Source: Citrobacter freundii (GTDB lineage: Bacteria > Pseudomonadota > Gammaproteobacteria > Enterobacterales > Enterobacteriaceae). Taken from it: a stretch of DNA of 53,481 bases. The position numbers were made by a program, and so were the translations under genes. The notes under the pieces are model-generated. The model saw only the letters and a program-made list of their open reading frames with translations. It made no database searches and was not told the DNA's origin. Shown in pieces: positions 27,873 to 37,952 of the stretch (position 1 is the stretch's first letter; each line of letters starts with the position of its first letter). The DNA lies in the NCBI RefSeq assembly GCF_029717145.1, contig NZ_CP099223.1:1-53481 (forward strand), read 5' to 3'.

Positions 27873-28365
27873 GCTAAAGGGTATGCGCCAAGCCTGTTTC
27901 AGCTCTCGGATATATATCATTTTGGTGACATCATTTAGCGCCTTAGCCAAGATTAATTTAAGCTTCATCGCTTCATTGGCATTTTGCTTTTTCATGGACT
28001 GCAGCCTTGCTCTACGCAGCGTGACCGTTTCAGCTACCTTGTTTCGATAGTATCGAGACGTTTCTGCATTTCTACCTGTTGCTGCTGACGCAGAGTTACC
28101 GCTGTTTATCCGGAGCGGTAAGCTTTTTCCGTTGCGGTCAGACGTTCCCGTAGCTGCGGCTGCTGCCTTTTTTACGCCTACGGTTTAATTCCTTACGTCA
28201 CCTGTGACACTGGACACCATTATGGTGACTGAATGTAAAGGGGAGCAAACGCACCAGAACTATGGCGTGTACTCTGCCAGTGATGTGATCGACATATTGA
28301 AGTGGTTACACCTGCAGGGGGTGAAAGCTTGGCTGGAAGTTTAATAAAAAAAGGCACCCGAAGGT
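27873..28365. other. Degraded region between parFG and the IS4-type element
   Basis: No intact gene. Reverse-strand fragments near 28180-28030 read as coiled coil (QQPQLRERLTATEKAYRSG-stop; TLRQQQQVEMQKRLDTIETR-stop), perhaps from a KfrA-like gene. A plus-strand frame at 28222-28344 reads MVTECKGEQTHQNYGVYSAS then DVIDILKWLHLQGVKAWLEV-stop; it may be a short gene or the end of one. Not recognised. Confidence 0.35.
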
Positions 28366-28780
28366 TAATGCCGATCGTTTAAGGATCGGTTGACCGATCC
28401 GGTGGCTGGTGTAAAAAGGGTTCCATGTTCATCATGGAGCCCTTTTTAAATGGAACTTTCCCAGGCCCTCGGCATTATCAATCTCACCGCCCCCGAAGAG
28501 GTCCAGAGTCTTGCCGACCTCCTTCCTCCCGACCTTATTCAGCAGGCCTTTTCCCTCACTGACACGGTGACGTTGCGTAAGCGCAAGCTTCCCCTTGAGT
28601 TCATGGTCTGGCTGGTTATTGGCATGGCGATATTCAACAACAAACCCCTGTCCCATATCGTCAACCTGATGGACATTGTTGACCGGACCGGTAGACCATT
28701 CACCGCACCCAGCTCCGTGATTGCCCGCCGTAAAACCCTGGGTGAGGATGCCATCCGGGTGCTGTTCGGGCTCACGCAAC
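28366..28780 (+). mobile_element. IS4-family element, left part (interrupted)
   Basis: The left end TAATGCCGATCGTTTAAGG and following GGTTGACCGATCCGGTGGC match IS4 of E. coli; a hairpin (AAAAAGGGTTCCATG / CATGGAGCCCTTTTTA) precedes the transposase gene. It is interrupted at 28780 by the IS26-bounded unit; the rest is at 40080-40636. Confidence 0.82.
28450..28780 (+). pseudogene. IS4-family transposase, N-terminal part
   Basis: MELSQALGIINLTAPEEVQS to IRVLFGLTQ, related to IS4 InsG (TVTLRKRKLPLEFMVWLVIG). It joins in frame with the C-terminal part at 40080 once the IS26 unit and one CACGCAAC copy are removed (..GLTQQHWHEEARHPHWNGL..). Interrupted, hence inactive. Confidence 0.88.
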
Positions 28781-29600
28781 GGCACTGTTGCAAATAGTCG
28801 GTGGTGATAAACTTATCATCCCCTTTTGCTGATGGAGCTGCACATGAACCCATTCAAAGGCCGGCATTTTCAGCGTGACATCATTCTGTGGGCCGTACGC
28901 TGGTACTGCAAATACGGCATCAGTTACCGTGAGCTGCAGGAGATGCTGGCTGAACGCGGAGTGAATGTCGATCACTCCACGATTTACCGCTGGGTTCAGC
29001 GTTATGCGCCTGAAATGGAAAAACGGCTGCGCTGGTACTGGCGTAACCCTTCCGATCTTTGCCCGTGGCACATGGATGAAACCTACGTGAAGGTCAATGG
29101 CCGCTGGGCGTATCTGTACCGGGCCGTCGACAGCCGGGGCCGCACTGTCGATTTTTATCTCTCCTCCCGTCGTAACAGCAAAGCTGCATACCGGTTTCTG
29201 GGTAAAATCCTCAACAACGTGAAGAAGTGGCAGATCCCGCGATTCATCAACACGGATAAAGCGCCCGCCTATGGTCGCGCGCTTGCTCTGCTCAAACGCG
29301 AAGGCCGGTGCCCGTCTGATGTTGAACACCGACAGATTAAGTACCGGAACAACGTGATTGAATGCGATCATGGCAAACTGAAACGGATAATCGGCGCCAC
29401 GCTGGGATTTAAATCCATGAAGACGGCTTACGCCACCATCAAAGGTATTGAGGTGATGCGTGCACTACGCAAAGGCCAGGCCTCAGCATTTTATTATGGT
29501 GATCCCCTGGGCGAAATGCGCCTGGTAAGCAGAGTTTTTGAAATGTAAGGCCTTTGAATAAGACAAAAGGCTGCCTCATCGCTAACTTTGCAACAGTGCC
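28781..29600 (+). mobile_element. IS26 copy 2
   Basis: Complete 820 bp. Left flank CACGCAAC, right flank TTTTAAAG. One silent difference from copies 1 and 3 is visible in the tnpA codon before VEHRQIK (GAT instead of GAC). Confidence 0.96.
28844..29548 (+). CDS. tnpA: IS26 transposase, copy 2
   Basis: Same 234-residue IS6-family transposase as the other two copies. Intact frame, so it can act in trans on all IS26 ends. Confidence 0.97.
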   Translation: MNPFKGRHFQRDIILWAVRWYCKYGISYRELQEMLAERGVNVDHSTIYRWVQRYAPEMEKRLRWYWRNPSDLCPWHMDETYVKVNGRWAYLYRAVDSRGRTVDFYLSSRRNSKAAYRFLGKILNNVKKWQIPRFINTDKAPAYGRALALLKREGRCPSDVEHRQIKYRNNVIECDHGKLKRIIGATLGFKSMKTAYATIKGIEVMRALRKGQASAFYYGDPLGEMRLVSRVFEM

Positions 29601-29810
29601 TTTTAAAGTACGCATGAGCACAGAACAGGTTGTCAGAAAAGCAGCGTCCTTACGTTTTCGGTAATACGCATCAGTCGAACAAACCGCAATGATCTCGATT
29701 GATTCAGGGTGATGACAGATAGCATTAACCGTAGTTTGTTCATGTATCTGTGCCTTGAGTTCAGCCTGAATTTTTGATTGATGATACATAGCCTTGAGAT
29801 AGCTAAACAT
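29601..29810 (-). pseudogene. Unknown gene, 5' part cut by IS26
   Basis: Starts MFSYLKAMYHQSKIQAELKA and continues QIHEQTTVNAICHHPESIEI, STDAYYRKRKDAAFLTTCS to the IS26 edge at 29600; GGGGAA precedes the start. The downstream part is gone. Family not recognised. Confidence 0.5.
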
Positions 29811-29916
29811 GATTTCCCCATCGAACAGTAAGTCGTGTCAATTCCTAGAGTTAACACATTTCTGATCATGACTCACACGTTACGTTCAGTCGGTAGCCAT
29901 CTGTGCAAAAAATGCG

Positions 29917-30390
<474 letters not shown>

Positions 30391-30521
30391 CTAGATTCAT
30401 TATTCAAAGTGCGTACAAGATCACATTTAATCACTTCATTACGGTTCAGCATGCTGAACAAAGCATATTTTCCACTATGTAATGTCGATACCATTTATTC
30501 CATGAGCAAGGAGGAGCCATT

Positions 30522-31310
30522 ATGGTTCGCAAAGGGTGTAATTCATTAGTCCGTGCTGAAAAAATATTAACCCACATTGCATGGGTTGGCATTGCAAGTT
30601 ATATGGAGTTATTAAATAAATTCCAGTACCCCAAAAGCAGCCTGCTTAATTTATTGAATGTAATGGTGGAGTGTGGTTTCTTAATTAAAAACAAAAACGG
30701 CTACTATTCACTGGGAATAAAAAACTACGAATTGGGTTGTCAGGCGTTACACCGTCAAAATATATTTGAGGTGACTAAGCGGCCAATGCAGGAGTTGTCG
30801 CTGAAAAGTGGACTGGTTTGTCATCTTGGGGCGATGGAGAGCATTTCGGCTATCTATCTCGACAAGATCGAAAGTCCGGACTCTGTACCGACGAGCAAAA
30901 GCTGGATTGGCAAAAAACTTGAGTTGCATATTACCGCGTTGGGTAAGGCATTATTAGCCTGGAAGACACGAGAAGAACTGGATTATTTTTTAGAAGCACT
31001 CACGTTAACTCCGCATACGCGCAATACATTTACCGATAAAAAATTGTTTCTGGAAGAATTACAAAAAACACGCCTTCGGGGATGGGCCATAGACAACGAA
31101 GAATCAACCTATGGTGCGGTATGTTTAAGTATGCCGGTATTCAATATGTATAACAGAGTTAACTATGCAATCTCACTTTCTGGCGATCCGGTAGTTTATT
31201 CAGGAAATAAGATAGACAGCTATCTGGAATTTCTCCGGAAATGCGCTGGGCAAATATCATATGGGCTGGGATACAGAAACGAAAATGAGCATTTACGAAA
31301 AGGAAACTGA
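30522..31310 (+). CDS. yjhI: IclR-family regulator YjhI
   Basis: A 262-residue IclR-type regulator matching E. coli YjhI: N-terminal winged helix ([35 protein letters not shown]) and C-terminal effector-binding domain (LYLDKIES-type segment, [31 protein letters not shown]). AAGGAGG lies 7 bases before the ATG. First gene of yjhI-yjhH-yjhG-yjhF, same order as the KpLE2 element of E. coli K-12, and likely controls the sugar-acid pathway. Confidence 0.9.
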   Translation: MVRKGCNSLVRAEKILTHIAWVGIASYMELLNKFQYPKSSLLNLLNVMVECGFLIKNKNGYYSLGIKNYELGCQALHRQNIFEVTKRPMQELSLKSGLVCHLGAMESISAIYLDKIESPDSVPTSKSWIGKKLELHITALGKALLAWKTREELDYFLEALTLTPHTRNTFTDKKLFLEELQKTRLRGWAIDNEESTYGAVCLSMPVFNMYNRVNYAISLSGDPVVYSGNKIDSYLEFLRKCAGQISYGLGYRNENEHLRKGN

Positions 31311-31314
31311 GGTA

Positions 31315-32220
31315 ATGAAAAAATTCAGCGGCATTATTCCACCGGTATCCAGCACGTTTCATCGTGACGGAACCCTTGATAAAAAGGCAATGCGCGAAGT
31401 TGCCGACTTCCTGATTAATAAAGGGGTCGACGGGCTGTTTTATCTGGGTACCGGTGGTGAATTTAGCCAAATGAATACAGCCCAGCGCATGGTGCTCGCC
31501 GAAGAAGCTGTAACCATTGTCGACGGGCGAGTGCCGGTATTGATTGGCGTCGGTTCCCCTTCCACTGACGAAGCGGTCAAACTGGCGCAGCATGCGCAAG
31601 CCTGCGGCGCTGATGGTATCGTCGCCATCAACCCCTACTACTGGAAAGTCGCACCACGAAATCTTGACGACTATTACCAGCAGATCGCCCGTAGCGTCAC
31701 TCTACCGGTGATCCTGTACAACTTTCCGGATCTGACGGGTCAGGACTTAACCCCGGAAACCGTGACGCGTCTGGCTCTGCAAAACGAGAATATCGTTGGC
31801 ATCAAAGACACCATCGACAGCGTTGGTCACTTGCGTACGATGATCAACACAGTTAAGTCGGTACGCCCGTCGTTTTCGGTATTCTGCGGTTACGATGATC
31901 ATTTGCTGAATACGATGCTGCTGGGCGGCGACGGTGCGATAACCGCCAGCGCTAACTTTGCTCCGGAACTCTCCGTCGGCATCTACCGCGCCTGGCGTGA
32001 AGGCGATCTGGCGACCGCCGCGACGCTGAATAAAAAACTACTACAACTGCCCGCAATTTACGCCCTCGAAACACCGTTTGTCTCACTGATCAAATACAGC
32101 ATGCAATGTGTCGGGCTGCCTGTAGAGACGTATTGCTTACCACCGATTCTTGAAGCATCAGAAGAAGCAAAAGATAAAGTCCACGCGCTGCTTACCGCGC
32201 AGGGCATTTTACCAGTCTGA
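31315..32220 (+). CDS. yjhH: 2-dehydro-3-deoxy-sugar-acid aldolase YjhH (DapA family)
   Basis: A 301-residue class I aldolase almost identical to E. coli YjhH, which cleaves 2-dehydro-3-deoxy-D-pentonate to pyruvate and glycolaldehyde. Motifs: GLFYLGTGGEFSQM, YNFPDLTGQDL (Tyr) and NIVGIKDTID (Schiff-base Lys). Start at 31315 (MKKFSGIIPPVSSTF) four bases after the yjhI stop; the open frame from 31261 overlaps yjhI and is not preferred. Confidence 0.94.
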   Translation: MKKFSGIIPPVSSTFHRDGTLDKKAMREVADFLINKGVDGLFYLGTGGEFSQMNTAQRMVLAEEAVTIVDGRVPVLIGVGSPSTDEAVKLAQHAQACGADGIVAINPYYWKVAPRNLDDYYQQIARSVTLPVILYNFPDLTGQDLTPETVTRLALQNENIVGIKDTIDSVGHLRTMINTVKSVRPSFSVFCGYDDHLLNTMLLGGDGAITASANFAPELSVGIYRAWREGDLATAATLNKKLLQLPAIYALETPFVSLIKYSMQCVGLPVETYCLPPILEASEEAKDKVHALLTAQGILPV

Positions 32221-32230
32221 GGAGAAACTC

Positions 32231-34198
32231 ATGTCTGTTCGCAATATTTTTGCTGACGAGAGCCACGATATCTACACCGTCAGAACGCACGCCGATGGCC
32301 CGGACGGCGAACTGCCATTAACCGCAGAGATGCTTATCAACCGCCCGAGCGGGGATCTGTTCGGTATGACCATGAATGCCGGAATGGGCTGGTCTCCGGA
32401 CGAGCTGGATCGGGACGGTATTTTACTGCTCAGTACACTCGGTGGCTTACGCGGCGCAGACGGTAAACCCGTGGCACTGGCGCTGCACCAGGGGCATTAC
32501 GAACTGGATATCCAGATGAAAGCGGCGGCCGAGGTTATTAAAGCAAACCATGCCCTGCCCTATGCCGTGTATGTCTCCGATCCTTGTGACGGGCGTACTC
32601 AGGGTACAACGGGGATGTTTGATTCGCTACCATACCGAAATGACGCCTCGATGGTAATGCGCCGCCTTATTCGCTCTCTGCCCGACGCGAAAGCAGTTAT
32701 TGGTGTGGCGAGTTGCGACAAGGGGCTTCCGGCCACCATGATGGCACTCGCCGCACAGCACGACATCGCAACCGTGCTGGTCCCCGGTGGCGCGACGCTG
32801 CCCGCAAAAGACGGAGAAGACAACGGCAAGGTGCAAACCATTGGCGCACGCTTCGCCAATGGTGAATTATCTCTACAGGACTCACGCCGTGCGGGCTGTA
32901 AAGCCTGTGCCTCTTCCGGCGGCGGCTGTCAATTTTTGGGCACTGCCGGGACATCTCAGGTGGTGGCCGAAGGATTGGGGCTGGCAATCCCGCATTCAGC
33001 ACTGGCCCCTTCCGGCGAGCCTGTGTGGCAGGAGATCGCCAGAGCTTCCGCGCGAGCTGCGCTGAACCTGAGTCAAAAAGGCATCACCACCCGGGAAATT
33101 CTCACCGATAAAGCGATAGAGAATGCGATGACGGTCCATGCCGCGTTCGGTGGTTCAACAAACCTGCTGTTACACATCCCGGCAATTGCTCACCAGGCAG
33201 GTTGCCATATCCCGACCGTTGATGACTGGATCCGCATCAACAAGCGCGTGCCCCGACTGGTGAGCGTACTGCCTAATGGCCCGGTTTATCATCCAACGGT
33301 CAATGCCTTTATGGCAGGTGGTGTGCCGGAAGTCATGTTACATCTGCGCAGCCTCGGATTGTTGCATGAAGACGTTATGACGGTTACCGGCAGCACGCTG
33401 AAAGAAAACCTCGACTGGTGGGAGCACTCCGAACGGCGTCAGCGGTTCAAGCAACTCCTGCTCGATCAGGAACAAATCAACGCTGACGAAGTGATCATGT
33501 CTCCGCAGCAAGCAAAAGCACGCGGATTAACCTCAACTATCACCTTCCCGGTGGGCAATATTGCGCCAGAAGGTTCGGTGATCAAATCCACCGCCATTGA
33601 CCCCTCGATGATTGATGAGCAAGGTATCTATTACCATAAAGGTGTGGCGAAGGTTTATCTGTCCGAGAAAAGTGCGATTTACGATATCAAACATGACAAG
33701 ATCAAGGCGGGCGATATTCTGGTCATTATCGGCGTTGGACCTTCCGGTACCGGGATGGAAGAAACCTACCAAGTTACCAGTGCCCTGAAGCATCTGTCAT
33801 ACGGTAAGCATGTTTCGTTAATCACCGATGCACGTTTCTCGGGCGTTTCTACTGGCGCGTGCATCGGCCATGTGGGGCCAGAAGCGCTGGCCGGAGGTCC
33901 CATCGGTAAATTACGCACCGGGGATGTCATTGAAATTAAAATTGATTGTCGCGAGCTTCACGGCGAAGTCAATTTCCTCGGAACCCGTAGCGATGAACAA
34001 TTACCTTCACAGGAGGAGGCAACTGCAATATTAAATGCCAGACCCAGCCATCAGGATTTACTTCCCGATCCTGAATTGCCAGATGATACCCGACTATGGG
34101 CAATGCTTCAGGCCGTGAGTGGCGGGACATGGACCGGTTGTATTTATGATGTAAACAAAATTGGCGCGGCTTTGCGCGATTTTATGAATAAAAACTGA
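32231..34198 (+). CDS. yjhG: D-xylonate dehydratase YjhG (IlvD/Edd family)
   Basis: A 655-residue dehydratase matching E. coli YjhG, which converts D-xylonate to 2-dehydro-3-deoxy-D-xylonate. Cluster-ligand cysteines are in SDPCDGRTQGT, VASCDKGLPATMM and KACASSGGGCQFLG. The C-terminal domain has DARFSGVSTGACIGHVGPEA. Start at 32231 after GGAG; 10 bp from yjhH. Confidence 0.95.
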   Translation: MSVRNIFADESHDIYTVRTHADGPDGELPLTAEMLINRPSGDLFGMTMNAGMGWSPDELDRDGILLLSTLGGLRGADGKPVALALHQGHYELDIQMKAAAEVIKANHALPYAVYVSDPCDGRTQGTTGMFDSLPYRNDASMVMRRLIRSLPDAKAVIGVASCDKGLPATMMALAAQHDIATVLVPGGATLPAKDGEDNGKVQTIGARFANGELSLQDSRRAGCKACASSGGGCQFLGTAGTSQVVAEGLGLAIPHSALAPSGEPVWQEIARASARAALNLSQKGITTREILTDKAIENAMTVHAAFGGSTNLLLHIPAIAHQAGCHIPTVDDWIRINKRVPRLVSVLPNGPVYHPTVNAFMAGGVPEVMLHLRSLGLLHEDVMTVTGSTLKENLDWWEHSERRQRFKQLLLDQEQINADEVIMSPQQAKARGLTSTITFPVGNIAPEGSVIKSTAIDPSMIDEQGIYYHKGVAKVYLSEKSAIYDIKHDKIKAGDILVIIGVGPSGTGMEETYQVTSALKHLSYGKHVSLITDARFSGVSTGACIGHVGPEALAGGPIGKLRTGDVIEIKIDCRELHGEVNFLGTRSDEQLPSQEEATAILNARPSHQDLLPDPELPDDTRLWAMLQAVSGGTWTGCIYDVNKIGAALRDFMNKN

Positions 34199-34304
34199 AA
34201 GCATAAATAAAAAAATCCAGACACCTGAATTATCCGACTCTGCATCATTCGTTATTTGCTCAGTCGGATAATGATGGGTCGCTACCCTGTTATGAGAGGA
34301 CGTT

Positions 34305-35654
34305 ATGCCACTAATTATCGTTGTGGCAGGGATTGCTTTACTCCTGCTTTTAACCATAAAAATTAAGCTTAATACGTTTGTTTCGTTAATTATTGTCTCG
34401 ATTGCTGTCGCCATCGCCAGTGGTATGGATTTGAGTAAAGTCGTCACCTCAGTCGAATCCGGACTTGGCGGTACGCTGGGCCATATTGGTTTGATATTTG
34501 GCTTCGGTGTTATGCTCGGTCGCTTGCTGGCCGATGCGGGTGGTGCGCAGCGAATAGCGCTGACCATGCTGAATTATTTCGGGAAAAATAAACTTGACTG
34601 GGCAGTGGTCTGTTCGGCGTTTATTGTCGGTATCGCACTTTTTTTCGAAGTCGGTTTAATTCTTCTGGTACCTATTTTATTCGCTATTGCCCGTGAAGCA
34701 AAAACATCACCGATGTTTATGTGTGTGCCGATGCTTTCTGGTTTGCTGGTCGCACACGGTTTTTTGCCGCCGCACCCCGGCCCGACTGTTATCGCCAGGG
34801 AATATGGTGCTGATGTAGGATTGGTACTGATATACGGTATCATTGTCGGCATTCCAACCTTTATTCTTTGCGGCCCGGTATTGAATAAATTCTGCCAGCG
34901 CATTATTCCGGACGCCTTTAAAAAAGAGGGGAATATAGCCTCTCTCGGCGCGACCCGCCGATTCAGCGAAAGCGAAATGCCTGGCTTTGGGATCAGTTTT
35001 CTCACGGCAATGCTGCCGGTAATCCTGATGGCGGTTGTCACCATCATCCAGATGACTCATGCCAAAAGTGCCGCGGATTCAGGCTTATTCTACAACGTGC
35101 TACTGTTCTTAGGTAATTCGACGATCGCCATGCTGATTTCACTGCTGTTCGCGATCTATACCATGGGCCTGGGGCGCGGGAAAACAATCCCTGACCTGAT
35201 GGATTCTTGCGGAAAAGCTATCGCGGGTATTGCCGGTCTGCTGCTGATTATCGGTGGTGGTGGTGCATTCAAGCAAGTTCTCATCGACTCTGGCGTTGGT
35301 CAGTATATTTCCACCCTGGTTTCGGGTATGGATATTAACCCGATCCTGATGGCCTGGGGCGTGGCCGCATTCCTGCGTATTTGTCTGGGTTCAGCCACCG
35401 TCGCGGCGATCTCTACCGCCGGTCTGGTCATCCCATTGTTGGCAGTACATCCCAATACCAACCTGGCCTTGATTACGCTGGCTACCGGTGCCGGATCCTG
35501 TATTTGTTCTCACGTTAACGATGCCAGTTTCTGGATGATTAAAGACTTTTTTGGCCTGACCACCAAAGAAACTCTGTTATCCTGGACGCTGATGTCCACA
35601 CTCTTATCCATCAGTGGACTGATTTTTATTCTGCTCGCCAGCTTAGTTTTATAA
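34305..35654 (+). CDS. yjhF: GntP-family sugar-acid permease YjhF
   Basis: A 449-residue inner-membrane gluconate:H+ symporter-family protein with about 12-14 hydrophobic segments, matching E. coli YjhF. Typical stretches are [35 protein letters not shown] and [25 protein letters not shown] precedes the start. The 106-bp gap after yjhG holds an inverted repeat-rich segment (CCGACTC...CAGTCGG). It likely imports the substrate of YjhG/YjhH. Confidence 0.94.
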   Translation: MPLIIVVAGIALLLLLTIKIKLNTFVSLIIVSIAVAIASGMDLSKVVTSVESGLGGTLGHIGLIFGFGVMLGRLLADAGGAQRIALTMLNYFGKNKLDWAVVCSAFIVGIALFFEVGLILLVPILFAIAREAKTSPMFMCVPMLSGLLVAHGFLPPHPGPTVIAREYGADVGLVLIYGIIVGIPTFILCGPVLNKFCQRIIPDAFKKEGNIASLGATRRFSESEMPGFGISFLTAMLPVILMAVVTIIQMTHAKSAADSGLFYNVLLFLGNSTIAMLISLLFAIYTMGLGRGKTIPDLMDSCGKAIAGIAGLLLIIGGGGAFKQVLIDSGVGQYISTLVSGMDINPILMAWGVAAFLRICLGSATVAAISTAGLVIPLLAVHPNTNLALITLATGAGSCICSHVNDASFWMIKDFFGLTTKETLLSWTLMSTLLSISGLIFILLASLVL

Positions 35655-35805
35655 TCGGGTTCTTGCCAGTGAGCCAACCTGTTGTTCACTGTCCCCCATA
35701 ATTTAGTGAGTGACGGCAACCGTCTGCACGGTGACGAATCGCTGGCGATCAAAAAGGGGCGATATTGAACCGTCGATTATGCTTGATGGGTGTACTCTCA
35801 GTAAT

Positions 35806-35840
35806 ACTGTAAAGCCGGAGCATGTCTCCGGCTTTACAGT
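35806..35840. terminator. Perfect 15-bp hairpin after the yjh operon
   Basis: ACTGTAAAGCCGGAG, CATGT, CTCCGGCTTTACAGT. Position between yjhF and yjhU suggests transcription termination or RNA 3'-end protection; no long T run follows. Confidence 0.6.
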
Positions 35841-35998
35841 ATGGGGGAACAGCGGGCGATCGCTCAAATGGTATGCTGGTTTATTTCATGTAAAAGAATA
35901 AAATATCTGTATAAAATCATGCCACTGGCAATCTGCATCAACTCTCCGGGTAAACAGGGTTAAGATGAGCATTTCCGGTTTAATACAGGTATACAAAA

Positions 35999-36708
35999 GT
36001 GGATAGAGATCAAACAAACAGCAGCCTGTTCAATGATGATCCCGTACTTCATGCAACATGGCTGTACTATCAGGAAGGCAAAAGCCAGACTGAAGTTGCA
36101 GCTATCATGGGGGTGTCCCGCGTCACGGTTGTCAAATACCTGCAAACAGCCCGGGAAAATGGACTGGTTCATATCAACCTGGATGTGAATGTCTTTGGCT
36201 CTATCGACGCTGCTTTGCAAATTCGCGATAAATTCAATCTCCAGAGAGTGATCATCGTGCCGGATGGCGAACATGCCGGAAAACGTGATGATACAAAGCT
36301 GATGCGGACTCGCCTTTCACGTGCCGGCGGCATGTATCTGAATCAGGTGATTGAGAATGGTGATATGCTGGGGGTTGCCTGGGGAAGAACAATCCATCAG
36401 ATGAGCAAAACCATGACGCCGAAGTCATGTAAAAATGTCACCGTTATACAGATGCTCGGTTCCATGCCATCTCAGCCAGACCTGACGATCATTGAATCCT
36501 CATCGCAAATCGCCTACAAGCTTTCAGGCCGTGTCGCCTCGCTGCACGTGCCCGCCGTGGTATCAAGCGCCAGACTGGCCATGGAGTTACAGGCAGAGCC
36601 TATTATTCGATCGAATTTTGACGTTCTGACTCGCTGTACGAAAGCCTTTTTTGTCGTGGGTAACGCGCTTGATGAAAATCCCCTGATTCGGGTGGGCGTG
36701 CTGAATAA
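35999..36708 (+). pseudogene. yjhU: SorC/DeoR-type regulator YjhU, 3' end lost
   Basis: Starts at GTG (MDRDQTNSSLFNDDPVLHAT) with an N-terminal HTH (KSQTEVAAIMGVSRVTVVKY) and most of the SorC sugar-binding domain (GMYLNQVIENGDMLGVAWGR; KAFFVVGNALDENPLIRVGV). After LNK it runs into the miniature element at 36709, leaving about 236 of an expected ~320 residues. It matches E. coli YjhU, which neighbours yjhF in the chromosome. Probably non-functional, which may alter control of the operon. Confidence 0.82.
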
Positions 36709-36965
36709 GGGGTCAGTTTGGATATAGAGAATTATTGTACGGTAAGCCTGTTTTTTGAACAGACTTACCTATAGCAATAGGGTGTACTCCCGCGCTATAC
36801 AGCGTTTTCAGGGGATTTTGTCTTAATCGGATAACCTAAATGCGATACAGCAAGAGCGACAACCTAAAAGCGATAGCCACTGACGATAAATCAATCACTT
36901 ACGTATCCGAATTGGTTAAATAATGTGCTTAACGTACAAAAATTTCCGATCTCCAAACTGACCCC
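36709..36965. mobile_element. Tn3-derived miniature inverted-repeat element (TIME-like)
   Basis: A 257-bp segment ending in 38-bp-type inverted repeats: left GGGGTCAGTTTGGATATAG..TTATTGTACGGTAAG, right (inverted) GGGGTCAGTTTGGAGATCG..TTTTTGTACGTTAAG. Flanking pentamers AATAA and AATAT share four bases. No transposase inside. It disrupts yjhU. The repeats match the one at 9342-9379, so a related Tn3-family transposase would be needed for mobility. Confidence 0.82.
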
Positions 36966-37081
36966 AATATATTATGGTTGTCTAGCCGAAGCTAACCGTC
37001 ACAACGATGCTCCTGAAACGTTCAGTATCGTTCAACGGTTAGCACGGTGAGCTGCGTTTTCGCACAGCCTTAGCGTCGCGG

Positions 37082-37110
37082 TTCAGAGATGCCGTAAAGG
37101 CATCTCTGAA
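37082..37110 (-). terminator. Hairpin 3' of the DUF6448-like gene
   Basis: A perfect 12-bp stem, TTCAGAGATGCC and GGCATCTCTGAA with a 5-base loop, 12 bases beyond the minus-strand stop at 37122. Confidence 0.65.
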
Positions 37111-37121
37111 GGGCATGATGA

Positions 37122-37724
37122 TTAGTGCTGATGCTCCGTATCGGGCGCTCTACCCTCCGCCATTTCGTTTATTTCCTCGACAAAATGTACGTAGTGAATG
37201 TAGTCATTTACATATTCGCGTCCCTGCTTAACCGATTGATTCGCCTGCTGCTTACTGAGTTCGGCTTTGGTAAATTTTTCCCGGATAGCATGCTCAATGT
37301 TAGCGGTCACCTTTGCCACCAGGCTATCAACACTGTTGGTGCGAAGTGCGGCATCAGCCTCTTGTACAATAACAGGAATATAACCTGCCGATTTTACACC
37401 GGTAAACGATGCACCTTCCGCTTCACGGTGAATACGTACCAGGGTGGTAAAAAGCTTTTGCTGGGCCTTTTCCTGAGAGGTTTGACTGCTGCCTTGTTTA
37501 CTCATTGTTTCGTCAAACGCCTTTCTGACGTCATCTTCACGGTTTTCTGGTACCCATTTTAATAATGGGGTAGCATCACGCGCCTGAAGGGCGCTTTTAG
37601 CCTCGGTGATCACAGGCCCATCCATGCTGTCGCAGTGGGCAAACGCCGTTGTGCTTACGGTCATTCCCGCAAGGAACATAATGCTTGCGCACAGGGATGT
37701 TCTGGTCTTTTTCTGCTTTTTCAT
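37122..37724 (-). CDS. Exported DUF6448-like protein
   Basis: A 200-residue protein with a Sec signal (KKQKKTRTSLCASIMFLAGM, TVSTTAFA|HCDS). The mature part starts at His-Cys, then SMDGPVITEAKSALQARD, and is helical and charged (VRIHREAEGASFTG; NDYIHYVHFVEEINEM), ending in EHQH. The pattern fits the DUF6448 family, of unknown role, often near metal or redox regulators; His/Cys residues hint at metal or haem binding. Divergent from a membrane AraC-type regulator at 37953. Confidence 0.72.
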   Translation of the reverse strand: MKKQKKTRTSLCASIMFLAGMTVSTTAFAHCDSMDGPVITEAKSALQARDATPLLKWVPENREDDVRKAFDETMSKQGSSQTSQEKAQQKLFTTLVRIHREAEGASFTGVKSAGYIPVIVQEADAALRTNSVDSLVAKVTANIEHAIREKFTKAELSKQQANQSVKQGREYVNDYIHYVHFVEEINEMAEGRAPDTEHQH

Positions 37725-37839
37725 ATTAATACTCCCGGGTCTCTTTCGACCTGTTCATCTGCTTTTTTGTGTTTAAAGGAGGCAGAATTTCAGTCCTCTG
37801 CCGATTTGGTTGCAGAGTACTGGCGAGTAACCCGGGAGT

Positions 37840-37863
37840 CGTTCGAATTGATAAATTCGAACG
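37840..37863. promoter_or_regulatory. Perfect palindromic operator candidate
   Basis: CGTTCGAATT-GATA-AATTCGAACG, a perfect 10-bp inverted repeat, followed by a further half-site GTCGAACG at about 37878. It lies between the divergent DUF6448-like and AraC-type genes, so it may control both. Confidence 0.65.
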
Positions 37864-37952
37864 TATGAAACGTAAAGTCGAACGTTCTGCTGACACGAAG
37901 CGTGTGTGGCGTCCGTTTCTCATATCTCGTTTTAAATTGTTGGTGCTCGTGC

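Noticed and set aside
31261..31314. Longer start for yjhH
   Set aside because: It would overlap the end of yjhI by 50 bp; the internal ATG at 31315 gives the E. coli protein length.
32599..33065. Overlapping frames within yjhG on both strands
   Set aside because: The yjhG frame is full length with all cluster ligands; the others have no start context or family resemblance.
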